This document shows positions 1 through 5,926 of a stretch of 5,926 bases of DNA, piece by piece (position 1 is the first letter of the stretch; each line of letters begins with the position of its first letter). The notes under the pieces were generated by a model. That model made no database searches, was not told the DNA's origin, and saw only the letters and a list, made by a program, of their open reading frames with translations. A program made the translations under genes and the position numbers. The DNA is from Paracoccus sp. (in: a-proteobacteria) (GTDB lineage Bacteria; Pseudomonadota; Alphaproteobacteria; Rhodobacterales; Rhodobacteraceae): the NCBI GenBank assembly GCA_018056045.1, contig JAGPGI010000185.1:1-5926 (forward strand). The letters run 5' to 3'.

Positions 1-2543
1 CCTATAAGGTGGTCCGTTCCATGGGGATCGTCGGCTTCGACAATCAGGCACGCGTTTGACACGGACCCACGGTGGCCAGTTTGGCCCCAACGTTCGGTCG
101 CGGCGCGATGACCAATTCGTGGACCGACATCAAGAATACTGACCTTGTGGTCGTCATGGGCGGCAATGCCGCCGAGGCGCATCCCTGTGGCTTCAAATGG
201 GTGACCGAGGCCAAGGCCCATCGGGGTGCCAAGCTGATCGTGGTCGATCCCCGCTTCACGCGGACAGCCGCCGTGTCGGATTACTATGCCCCGATCCGGC
301 CGGGCAGCGATATCGTCTTCCTGATGGCGACGATCAACTGGATGATCCAGAACGACAAGGTGCAGTGGGAATACGTCAAGAACTTCACCAATGCGGCCTT
401 TATCGTAAAGGACGAATTCGGCTGGAGCGACGGGCTGTTCACCGGCTATGACGCCGAAAAGCGCGACTATGACAAGTCAAGCTGGGACTATGTCGTGGGC
501 GAGGACGGCTTTGCCCAGGTCGACATGACGCTGACCCATCCCCGCTGCGTCTGGAGCCTGCTGAAAGAGCATGTCTCGCGCTATACACCCGAGCTGGTCG
601 AACAGGTCTGCGGCACGCCCAAGGACCGGTTCCTGCATATCGCAGAAATGATCGGCGAATGCTCGGCGCCCGACAAGACCATGACCTCGATGTATGCACT
701 GGGCTGGACCCAGCATTCCAAGGGGTCGCAGAACATCCGCGGCATGGCCATGCTGCAGCTGGTTCTGGGCAATATCGGCGTGCGCGGCGGCGGCATGAAC
801 GCGCTGCGCGGGCATTCCAACATTCAGGGTCTGACCGATGTCGGGCTGATGTCGAACCTGATCCCGGGCTATCTGAACATGCCCACGGAAAAGGACAAGG
901 ACTGGACCACCTATATGTCCACCAAGGGGTTCAAGCCCCTGCGTCCGGGCCAGACCAGCTATTGGCAGAACTATCAGAAGTTCATGGTCAGTTTCCTGAA
1001 AGCGATGTGGGGCCCTGCCGCCACCGCCGGAAACGACTGGGCATTCGACTATCTGCCCAAGCTTGATGTCCCGAATTACGACATCCTGCGCATGTTCGAG
1101 ATGATGGATAAGGGGCAGGTGAACCTGTATTTCTGTCAGGGCTTCAACCCGCTTCTGTCCTTCCCGAACCGTGCCAAGCTGACCTCGGCGCTCAGCAAGC
1201 TGAAGCTTCTGGTCGTCATGGACCCGCTGGAGACGGAAACCGCGCATTTCTGGGAAAACCACGGCGAACATAACGACGTGGACAGCGCCTCGATCCAGAC
1301 CGAGGTGATCGAGCTGCCCACCACCAGCTTTGCCGAGGATGACGGCTCGCTGGTGAATTCGGGCCGCTGGATGCAATGGCACTGGGCCGCCGGGACCCCT
1401 CCCGGTCAGGCGCAGCGCGACACCCGGATCATGGCGGGCATCTTCAACCGCGTGAAAAAGCTCTATCAGGACGAGGGCGGGGTGTTCCCCGACCCGATCC
1501 TGAACCTGACCTGGGACTATACCGACCCCGATGAGCCCTCGGCCGAGGAACTGGCCAAGGAACTCAACGGCCGGGCGCTTGAGGATGTCTATGACCTCAA
1601 GGATCCGACCAGGCTGCTGGCAGCCAAGGGCAAGCAGGTGCTGAATTTCAGCCAGCTGCGCGACGACGGCTCGACCATGGCCGGGTGCTGGATCTTCTCG
1701 GGGTCGTGGAACGAGGACGGCAACATGATGGCGCGCCGGGACAATGCCGATCCCGACGATACCGGCGCCTATCTGGGTTGGACCTATGCCTGGCCGATGA
1801 ACCGGCGCATTCTTTACAACCGCGCCTCGGCGGACATGCAGGGCAAGCCCTGGGATCCGACCCGCAAGCTGATCGAGTGGAACGGCGAGAAATGGACCGG
1901 CTATGACGTGCCCGACATTTCCCCCACCGCGAAACCCGAAGAGGTCGGCCCCTTCATCATGAACCCCGAAGGGGTCTCGCGGCTGTTCACGCGGGCCATG
2001 ATGCGCGACGGGCCATTCCCGACGCATATGGAGCCGTTCGAAAGCCCCATCGCCAACGTCTTCAACCCGGAACTGCGGGGCAATCCGGTGGCGCGGGTCT
2101 TTGCCGACGATGCGGCGCAATTCGCCACCAGCGACGAGTTTCCGTTCGTTGCGACCTCGTATCGTCTGACCGAACATTTCCACTATTGGACCAAGCACAA
2201 CCGCATCAACTCGGCCCTGCAGCCCGAATTCTTCGTCGAGATCAGCGCCGAGCTGGCCGCCGAAAAGGGCATTCAAAAGGGCGGCTGGGTGCGGGTCTGG
2301 TCCAAGCGCGGATCGGTCAAGGCCAAGGCGCTGGTCACCGGGCGGATCAAGCCCATGCAATGCGGTGACAAGACCGTCCATTGCATCGGCATCCCGCTGC
2401 ACTGGGGCTTTATGGGCGCCGCCCGCAAGGGCTGGGGGCCGAACAGCCTGACGCCCTTTGTCGGCGATGCGAACGTGGAAACGCCGGAGTTCAAGGCGTT
2501 CCTCGTGAATATCGAACCCATCAGCGGGGAGGCGGTATCGTGA
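1..2543 (+). CDS. fdnG: Formate dehydrogenase-N/O alpha subunit (selenoprotein), 5'-partial
   Basis: Catalytic subunit that oxidises formate to CO2 at a Mo/W-bis-MGD centre, normally exported by Tat to the periplasmic side. The reading frame is codons starting at position 3. It enters from the window edge and crosses an in-frame TGA at 57-59, then continues to TGA 2541-2543. The residues before the TGA (NQARV) and after it ([19 protein letters not shown]) match the E. coli FdnG/FdoG selenocysteine site, so the TGA is Sec, followed by the active-site His. About 828 residues run from Sec to the end, close to the roughly 820 in E. coli FdnG. Family blocks include GGNAAEAHP (156-185), [10 protein letters not shown] (ending at 830), RRDNADP (1735-1755) and [12 protein letters not shown] (2163-2198) in the C-terminal molybdopterin dinucleotide-binding domain, ending with TPFVGDAN. 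The Tat signal and the N-terminal [4Fe-4S] cysteines lie upstream of the window. FDH-N cannot be told from FDH-O by sequence alone. The stop overlaps the beta-subunit start by four bases. Confidence 0.96.
57..59 (+). other. In-frame UGA read as selenocysteine
   Basis: This TGA interrupts the alpha-subunit frame exactly where E. coli FdnG has Sec196, in the context ARV-U-HGPT. Both sides of it are conserved formate dehydrogenase sequence in the same frame, so it is neither a true stop nor a frameshift. The downstream SECIS hairpin and the nearby selA gene agree with decoding as selenocysteine, the Mo/W ligand of the enzyme. A standard gene caller would cut the gene here and start a false gene at GTG 72. 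Confidence 0.96.
60..99 (+). promoter_or_regulatory. Bacterial SECIS element for Sec decoding in fdnG
   Basis: RNA hairpin recognised by elongation factor SelB to place Sec-tRNA at the preceding UGA. The core is at 71-88 and reads GG-U-GGCC-AGUUU-GGCC-CC. G71-G72 pair with C87-C88, U73 is bulged, 74-77 pair with 83-86, and the loop is 78-82 with G79-U80 at its tip. The hairpin starts 11 nt after the UGA, the same spacing I recall for E. coli fdhF, and the bulged U corresponds to the SelB-contacting bulge there. As I recall, the E. coli fdnG loop is AGUCU, also five bases. A weaker lower stem is possible (64-67 with 96-99). The element also codes for protein, so its sequence is doubly constrained. 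Confidence 0.9.
2526..2532 (+). promoter_or_regulatory. Ribosome binding site of fdnH
   Basis: GGGGAGG lies inside the end of the alpha-subunit gene, seven bases before GTG 2540. It is the strongest Shine-Dalgarno match near the beta-subunit start and favours GTG 2540 over the later in-frame ATGs at 2603 and 2648, which have no comparable site. Confidence 0.75.
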
Positions 2544-3538
2544 CCACGGATCCCAATCTCGACAGCCCGCGCACGGCGGTTTCGAACCCGCCGATCCAGC
2601 CGATGCCGGTCAATCTGGGGCCGGGCGATGTCGTGCGCGCCTCGGCCATGCCCGACCTGCCCCCGCCGACACGCGAGCTGACGCCGGTCGCCAAGCTGAT
2701 CGACGTTTCGAAATGCATCGGCTGCAAGGCCTGCCAGTCGGCCTGCGCCGAATGGAACGACACCCATCCCGAGATCGGCTTCAACACCGGCTCGTATCAG
2801 AACCCGGCCGACCTGTCGGACCAGATGTTCACGCTGATGCGGTTCAACGAATACGAAAACCCCGAGACCGGGGATTTCGAATGGCTGATCCGCAAGGATG
2901 GCTGCATGCATTGCGAGGATCCGGGCTGCCTCAAGGCTTGCCCGGCGCCCGGCGCCATCGTGCAGTATTCCAACGGCATCGTGGACTTCATCCACGAGAA
3001 CTGCATCGGCTGCGGCTATTGCGTGACCGGCTGTCCCTTCGACATCCCGCGCGTCAGCCAGACCAAGCATGTCAGCTATAAATGCACGCTATGCTCGGAC
3101 CGGGTGGCGGTGGGACAAGGTCCGGCCTGCGCCAAGGCCTGCCCGACCCAGGCCATCGTCTTTGGCACCAAGGAGGACATGGTCACCCATGCCGAGGCCC
3201 GGGTCGAGGATCTGAAATCGCGCGGCTATGACAATGCCGGCATCTATGACCCGCAGGGCGTCGGCGGCACGCATGTGTTCTATGTGCTGCAGCATGCCGA
3301 CAAGCCGCAGCTTTATTCCAACCTTCCCGCCGATCCCAAGATCTCGGGCGTGGTGGAAAGCTGGAAGGGCGTGACCAAGACCGTCGGCCTTGCCGCCATC
3401 GGCCTGGCTGCCGTCGGCTCGGTCCTGCACGGCCTTTTGGCGCGCGGCAACAAGGTCACCGCCGAGGATGATCTGGAGGCCGAAGAGCTGGTCGAGCGCA
3501 GCACCCCCGAAGCTTCGGACAGGACGGGAAAAGTGTGA
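2540..3538 (+). CDS. fdnH: Formate dehydrogenase beta subunit (four [4Fe-4S] ferredoxin-like, membrane-anchored)
   Basis: Electron-transfer subunit carrying electrons from the alpha subunit to the cytochrome b subunit. The predicted protein is 332 residues. Sixteen cysteines fall in four groups: C59/62/65/69 ([11 protein letters not shown]), C122/125/130/134 ([13 protein letters not shown]), C155/158/161/165 ([11 protein letters not shown]) and C182/185/197/201 (CTLC...CAKAC), as in E. coli FdnH. The [11 protein letters not shown] block and a single hydrophobic helix at about residues 282-303 follow; the helix is the expected C-terminal membrane anchor. Start GTG 2540 overlaps the fdnG stop (GTGA) and has a good ribosome binding site. 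This gives a proline-rich N-terminus about 29 residues longer before the first cluster than in E. coli, and the C-terminus ends in an acidic tail. A start at ATG 2648 would give 296 residues, near the family length, but lacks a clear ribosome site. The same family is sometimes named fdoH or fdxH. Confidence 0.95.
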   Translation: MTTDPNLDSPRTAVSNPPIQPMPVNLGPGDVVRASAMPDLPPPTRELTPVAKLIDVSKCIGCKACQSACAEWNDTHPEIGFNTGSYQNPADLSDQMFTLMRFNEYENPETGDFEWLIRKDGCMHCEDPGCLKACPAPGAIVQYSNGIVDFIHENCIGCGYCVTGCPFDIPRVSQTKHVSYKCTLCSDRVAVGQGPACAKACPTQAIVFGTKEDMVTHAEARVEDLKSRGYDNAGIYDPQGVGGTHVFYVLQHADKPQLYSNLPADPKISGVVESWKGVTKTVGLAAIGLAAVGSVLHGLLARGNKVTAEDDLEAEELVERSTPEASDRTGKV

Positions 3539-4224
3539 TGGCCAAGCGTTACTATTCACAGCCCGGCGACCGGATCGAAAGCGACGATCCGGTCATCGTC
3601 AGCCGCTATCGCGGCTTTACCCGGATCAATCACTGGGTCACCGCGATCAGCCTGATCGTGCTTTTGCTGTCCGGCATGGCGTTGTTTTCGCCCTATCTCT
3701 ACTTCCTGACCGGCCTGTTCGGGGGCGGCCAGACCACGCGCTGGCTGCACCCGTTCGTGGGCATTCTGCTGTTCTTCAGCTTCCTCGTGCTGTTTTTGCA
3801 GCTCTGGCGGCTGAATCTGCCCAAGCCCGAGGATGTAACCTGGGTCGAAAACATCGGCGAGGTGGTGAAAGGGAACGAGGAAAAGCTGCCCGAGCTTGGC
3901 AAATACAATGCCGGGCAGAAATTCATCTTCTGGGCGATGGCGGCGCTGATCGTGGTGCTGATCGTGACGGGCGTGATGATCTGGCAGCAATATTTCCCGG
4001 ATCTGGTCTCGATTCCGGCGCGACGCTGGGCGGTTCTTGGGCACTCGCTGGCAGCGGTGCTGATCATCCTGACCTTTATCCTGCATGTCTATGCGGCGAT
4101 CTGGACCCGGGGCACCATCCGCGCCATGACGCGCGGCACGGTGACCGGCGGCTGGGCGTGGCGGCACCATCGCAAATGGCTGCGCGAACTGGCTGGACGC
4201 GAGGGGCGCGGCCCGGCAGAGTAG
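3538..4224 (+). CDS. fdnI: Formate dehydrogenase gamma subunit, cytochrome b556
   Basis: Integral membrane dihaem cytochrome b that takes electrons from the beta subunit and reduces membrane quinone. The protein is 228 residues (E. coli FdnI about 217). Four hydrophobic segments are visible near residues 33-52, 71-93, 128-148 and 165-188. Candidate haem ligands are H32 (INHW), H71 (WLHPF), H169 (LGHSL) and H183 (ILHVY). Their spacings of 39, 98 and 14 equal those of H18/H57/H155/H169 in E. coli FdnI as I recall them. The tail WRHHRKWLRE is basic and probably cytoplasmic. The ATG at 3538 shares one base with the fdnH stop (TGATG), implying coupled translation; GGGA at 3526-3529 may serve as the ribosome site. 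GTG 3535, one codon upstream, is a possible alternative start. The gene ends at TAG 4222-4224. Confidence 0.94.
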   Translation: MAKRYYSQPGDRIESDDPVIVSRYRGFTRINHWVTAISLIVLLLSGMALFSPYLYFLTGLFGGGQTTRWLHPFVGILLFFSFLVLFLQLWRLNLPKPEDVTWVENIGEVVKGNEEKLPELGKYNAGQKFIFWAMAALIVVLIVTGVMIWQQYFPDLVSIPARRWAVLGHSLAAVLIILTFILHVYAAIWTRGTIRAMTRGTVTGGWAWRHHRKWLRELAGREGRGPAE

Positions 4225-4252
4225 CGCTCCACCCCATTCGGTAGCCCATTCA

Positions 4253-4268
4253 GGTGGCCGGTCGGCCC
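4253..4268 (+). promoter_or_regulatory. SECIS-like hairpin in the fdhE leader (candidate SelB-binding regulatory element)
   Basis: The RNA reads GG-U-GGCC-GGUC-GGCC-C. G4254 pairs with C4268, U4255 is bulged, 4256-4259 pair with 4264-4267, and the apical loop 4260-4263 is GGUC. This is the layout of the E. coli fdhF SECIS core (GG-U-UGCA-GGUC-UGCA-CC, from memory) and of the fdnG SECIS at 71-88 of this window, which shares the GG-U-GGCC left arm and GGCC-C right arm. It is non-coding, no UGA lies 11 nt upstream, and it directly precedes the fdhE Shine-Dalgarno. The structure and similarity are read directly; the regulatory role is inferred by analogy with the SECIS-like element described in the E. 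coli selAB leader. A chance GC-rich palindrome remains possible. Confidence 0.55.
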
Positions 4269-4274
4269 AAAGGA
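4269..4274 (+). promoter_or_regulatory. Ribosome binding site of fdhE
   Basis: AAAGGA lies four bases before ATG 4279 and is immediately adjacent to the 3' foot of the SECIS-like hairpin. A protein bound to that hairpin would be expected to cover it. Confidence 0.65.
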
Positions 4275-4278
4275 CGCG

Positions 4279-5187
4279 ATGACCTCGACACTGCAACCCG
4301 ACCCTTCGATGATCGGCGGCGTGGCCAAGGTTCCCTTGGCGCGCCTACCCGATCCGGGAACGATCTTTGCCACCCGCGCCGCGCGGCTGGAGTTTCTGGC
4401 CGGGTATAACGCCAATCTGGCGCCCTATCTGCGCTTTCTGGCCGGAATCTGCCGCGCGCAGGAGGCGCTGGTCCGGGAATTGCTCGCGCCCGACCCTCTG
4501 CCTGCCGAGCATATCGAGCAAGCCCGCGCCCATCGCATGCCGCCCATGGACCGCAATGCCATGCGCGCGGGTCTTGCGCAGGCGCTGGACCGGCTTATTG
4601 AAAAGCTGGCGGGTCTTGAGATGCCCGAACCCGCGCGACTGGCGCTGGTCGCACTGCGCGAGGCCGCGCCTGCGGATCGCGACTGGGTGATGACCAATGT
4701 CCTGACCGACACCATCCCCGAGGACAGTGTCGCCCCGCATCTTTTTGCCGCTGCGGCGCTGCAGGTTCATGCCGCGATGCTGGCCGCGACGCTGCCGGCC
4801 GACCGTCTGGTCCCGATCCGCATCGGCACCTGTCCGGCTTGCGGCGGACGCCCTGTCGCCTCGATGGTGACCGAAAATATGGGGGCCGAGGGCGCGCGCT
4901 ATTGCTCTTGCGCCACCTGCCAGACGCTGTGGAACGAGGTGCGGGTGAAGTGCACCTGCTGCGGCTCGACCAAGGGCATCACCTATCGCTCGGTCGAAAC
5001 CGACGAGGCGACGATCAAGGCCGAATGCTGCCGCGAATGCGGCAAATGGGTCAAGATCATGTATCAGAACAAGAATCCGACGCTGGAGCCCATCGCCGAC
5101 GATGTCGCGAGCCTTGGGCTTGATCTGATGATGCGCGAAACCGAATGGGCGCGCGGCGGCTTTAACCCCTTTCTTGCGGGCTATTGA
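4279..5187 (+). CDS. fdhE: Formate dehydrogenase accessory protein FdhE
   Basis: Cytoplasmic maturation factor required for active respiratory formate dehydrogenase; in E. coli it interacts with the catalytic subunit and binds iron through rubredoxin-like CxxC motifs. The protein is 302 residues (E. coli 309). The N-terminal two-thirds is mostly helical and less conserved. The C-terminal part carries four CxxC motifs: C185-C188 (CPACG), C211-C214 (CATC), C225-C228 (CTCC) and C251-C254 (CREC). Family blocks VRVKC, KIMYQNKNP, IADDVASLGLD and the terminal NPFL are present. Three motifs carry an additional cysteine (C209, C227, C250) not present at these places in E. coli FdhE as I recall it. ATG 4279 is the first possible start after the in-frame TAG that ends fdnI, so the 5' limit is well fixed. 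The stop abuts the selA start. Confidence 0.95.
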   Translation: MTSTLQPDPSMIGGVAKVPLARLPDPGTIFATRAARLEFLAGYNANLAPYLRFLAGICRAQEALVRELLAPDPLPAEHIEQARAHRMPPMDRNAMRAGLAQALDRLIEKLAGLEMPEPARLALVALREAAPADRDWVMTNVLTDTIPEDSVAPHLFAAAALQVHAAMLAATLPADRLVPIRIGTCPACGGRPVASMVTENMGAEGARYCSCATCQTLWNEVRVKCTCCGSTKGITYRSVETDEATIKAECCRECGKWVKIMYQNKNPTLEPIADDVASLGLDLMMRETEWARGGFNPFLAGY

Positions 5188-5926
5188 ATGAGCGGGCTGC
5201 GCGCGCTTCCCTCGGTGGATCGACTTTTGGGCGAATGCGGGGCGCTGATCGACGCCCATGGCCGCGCCTCGGTGACCGAGGCGCTGCGGACCGCGCTGGC
5301 CGAGATCCGGCGCGACCCGCCGCAACCCCTGCCCGACGCCGCCGCCATCCTGCGCGCGGTCGGCAATGTGCTGGCCGATCAGGCGCGCTCGGCCCTGCGC
5401 CCGGTCCTGAACCTGACCGGCACAGTCCTGCATACCAATCTGGGCCGCGCGCTGCTGGCCGATGAGGCGATTTCCGCCGCCACCGCCGCCATGCGGGCCC
5501 CGGCGGCGCTGGAATTCGATCTGGACAGCGGCGGGCGCGGCGAACGCGACAGCCATCTGCGCGGCCTTTTGTGCGAACTGACCGGGGCCGAGGACGCGAC
5601 CGTCGTCAATAACAACGCCTCGGCGGTGCTGATCGTGCTGAACACGCTGGCCCGTGGGCGCGAAGCCGTGGTGTCGCGCGGCGAGCTGATCGAGATCGGC
5701 GGCGCCTTCCGCATGCCCGCGATCATGGAACAGGCCGGCTGCCGCTTGCGCGAGGTGGGCACCACCAACCGCACCCACGCCAAAGACTATCGCGAGGCCA
5801 TCGGCCCCGAGACCGGCCTGCTGATGAAGGTCCATACCTCGAATTACCGCATCGAGGGCTTTACCAAAGAGGTGCCGGCCCCGGAGCTTGCCACCATCGC
5901 GCATGAGGCGGGGTTGCCCATGGTCA
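5188..5926 (+). CDS. selA: L-seryl-tRNA(Sec) selenium transferase (selenocysteine synthase), 3'-partial
   Basis: PLP-dependent enzyme that converts Ser-tRNA(Sec) to Sec-tRNA(Sec) using selenophosphate, supplying the residue needed at the UGA of the alpha subunit. The frame is open from ATG 5188 to the window end, giving 246 codons of an expected 460 or so. Clear SelA blocks are [20 protein letters not shown] (residues 71-90), [22 protein letters not shown] around N141-N143, [15 protein letters not shown] from S163, [11 protein letters not shown] from G191 and [17 protein letters not shown]. The N-terminal region starting LPSVDRLL matches the tRNA-binding end of the family. The PLP lysine (K295 in E. 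coli) lies beyond the window. The start directly follows the fdhE stop (TGAATG) with only a weak upstream GCGGG, so its translation is probably coupled to fdhE. selB and perhaps the tRNA(Sec) gene would be expected downstream. Confidence 0.96.
   Translation, partial: MSGLRALPSVDRLLGECGALIDAHGRASVTEALRTALAEIRRDPPQPLPDAAAILRAVGNVLADQARSALRPVLNLTGTVLHTNLGRALLADEAISAATAAMRAPAALEFDLDSGGRGERDSHLRGLLCELTGAEDATVVNNNASAVLIVLNTLARGREAVVSRGELIEIGGAFRMPAIMEQAGCRLREVGTTNRTHAKDYREAIGPETGLLMKVHTSNYRIEGFTKEVPAPELATIAHEAGLPMV

Larger units (their letters stand above)
4225..4278 (+). other. Only intergenic gap in the window (fdnI-fdhE)
   Basis: This is 54 bases between the gamma subunit and fdhE, while every other junction overlaps or abuts. 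It contains no convincing -35/-10 pair and no hairpin followed by a T run, so I see neither promoter nor intrinsic terminator. What it does hold is the SECIS-like hairpin at 4253-4268 and the fdhE ribosome binding site at 4269-4274. Confidence 0.7.

Noticed and set aside
477..2402. A 641-codon open frame on the minus strand opposite fdnG
   Set aside because: It lies wholly opposite a strongly conserved gene and has biased, non-family composition; it is a typical GC-rich antisense shadow.
72..2543. A separate gene starting at GTG 72
   Set aside because: The frame continues upstream through the Sec codon into conserved FdnG residues, and GTG 72 lies inside the SECIS hairpin; it is an artefact of reading TGA 57 as a stop.
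3390..4244. A 284-codon + strand frame overlapping fdnI
   Set aside because: It runs across the end of fdnH and all of fdnI in a frame with no family similarity; the fdnI frame has the expected helices and haem histidines.
4225..4252. Promoter for fdhE-selA in the gap
   Set aside because: I see no credible -35/-10 pair at normal spacing; an unrecognised alphaproteobacterial promoter cannot be fully excluded.
4256..4267. Intrinsic terminator after fdnI
   Set aside because: The four-pair stem is short and is followed by CAAAGGA rather than a T run; the features fit a SECIS-like element better.
4222..4278. Readthrough fusion of fdnI and fdhE, which share a reading frame
   Set aside because: Although TAG 4222 is in frame with ATG 4279, both proteins have family-like ends, a ribosome site precedes fdhE, and nothing suggests recoding of TAG.
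5184..5465. Small open frame starting at TTG 5184
   Set aside because: It overlaps the start of selA in another frame, and the selA frame carries all the conserved SelA sequence.
4345..5904. A 519-codon open frame on the minus strand opposite fdhE and selA
   Set aside because: It spans two recognised genes antisense, is rich in G, A, R, H and Q, and has no recognisable domain; it is a codon-bias shadow.

Overview
The window is GC-rich (well above 60% by eye), with codons ending mostly in G or C. It is almost wholly coding on the + strand. The proteins read like close relatives of the E. coli respiratory formate dehydrogenase (FDH-N/FDH-O) but in an alphaproteobacterial codon style. My best guess is Rhodobacterales, Paracoccus-like; this is inferred from composition and protein style, not from a search. 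The window appears to be one continuous operon with no tRNA, rRNA, mobile element, CRISPR array or clear terminator.

Layout: (1) 1-2543, the alpha (catalytic) subunit of a selenocysteine-containing formate dehydrogenase, lacking its N-terminus. It contains an in-frame UGA at 57-59 that must be read as selenocysteine, followed at the correct distance by a bacterial SECIS hairpin. (2) 2540-3538, the beta subunit, with sixteen cysteines for four [4Fe-4S] clusters and a C-terminal membrane anchor. (3) 3538-4224, the gamma subunit, a four-helix cytochrome b whose four haem-ligand histidines have the same spacing as in E. coli FdnI. (4) 4225-4278, a 54-base gap, the only real intergenic space. (5) 4279-5187, FdhE, the formate dehydrogenase accessory protein with four CxxC motifs. 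(6) 5188-end, selA (selenocysteine synthase), truncated by the window edge.

The genes form a self-contained unit. Alpha, beta and gamma make a periplasm-facing formate:quinone oxidoreductase, FdhE helps mature it, and SelA makes the selenocysteinyl-tRNA needed to translate the alpha subunit. All junctions except 4225-4278 overlap or abut, which implies translational coupling.

The most interesting signal is in the 54-base gap. A hairpin at 4253-4268 has the architecture of a SelB-binding SECIS element: paired base, bulged U, four-pair GGCC stem and a GGUC apical loop like that of E. coli fdhF. There is no UGA codon upstream at the decoding distance, and the hairpin touches the fdhE ribosome binding site. 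It may be a regulatory SECIS-like element through which the SelB/Sec-tRNA complex controls fdhE-selA translation, analogous to the element known in the E. coli selAB leader but placed differently.
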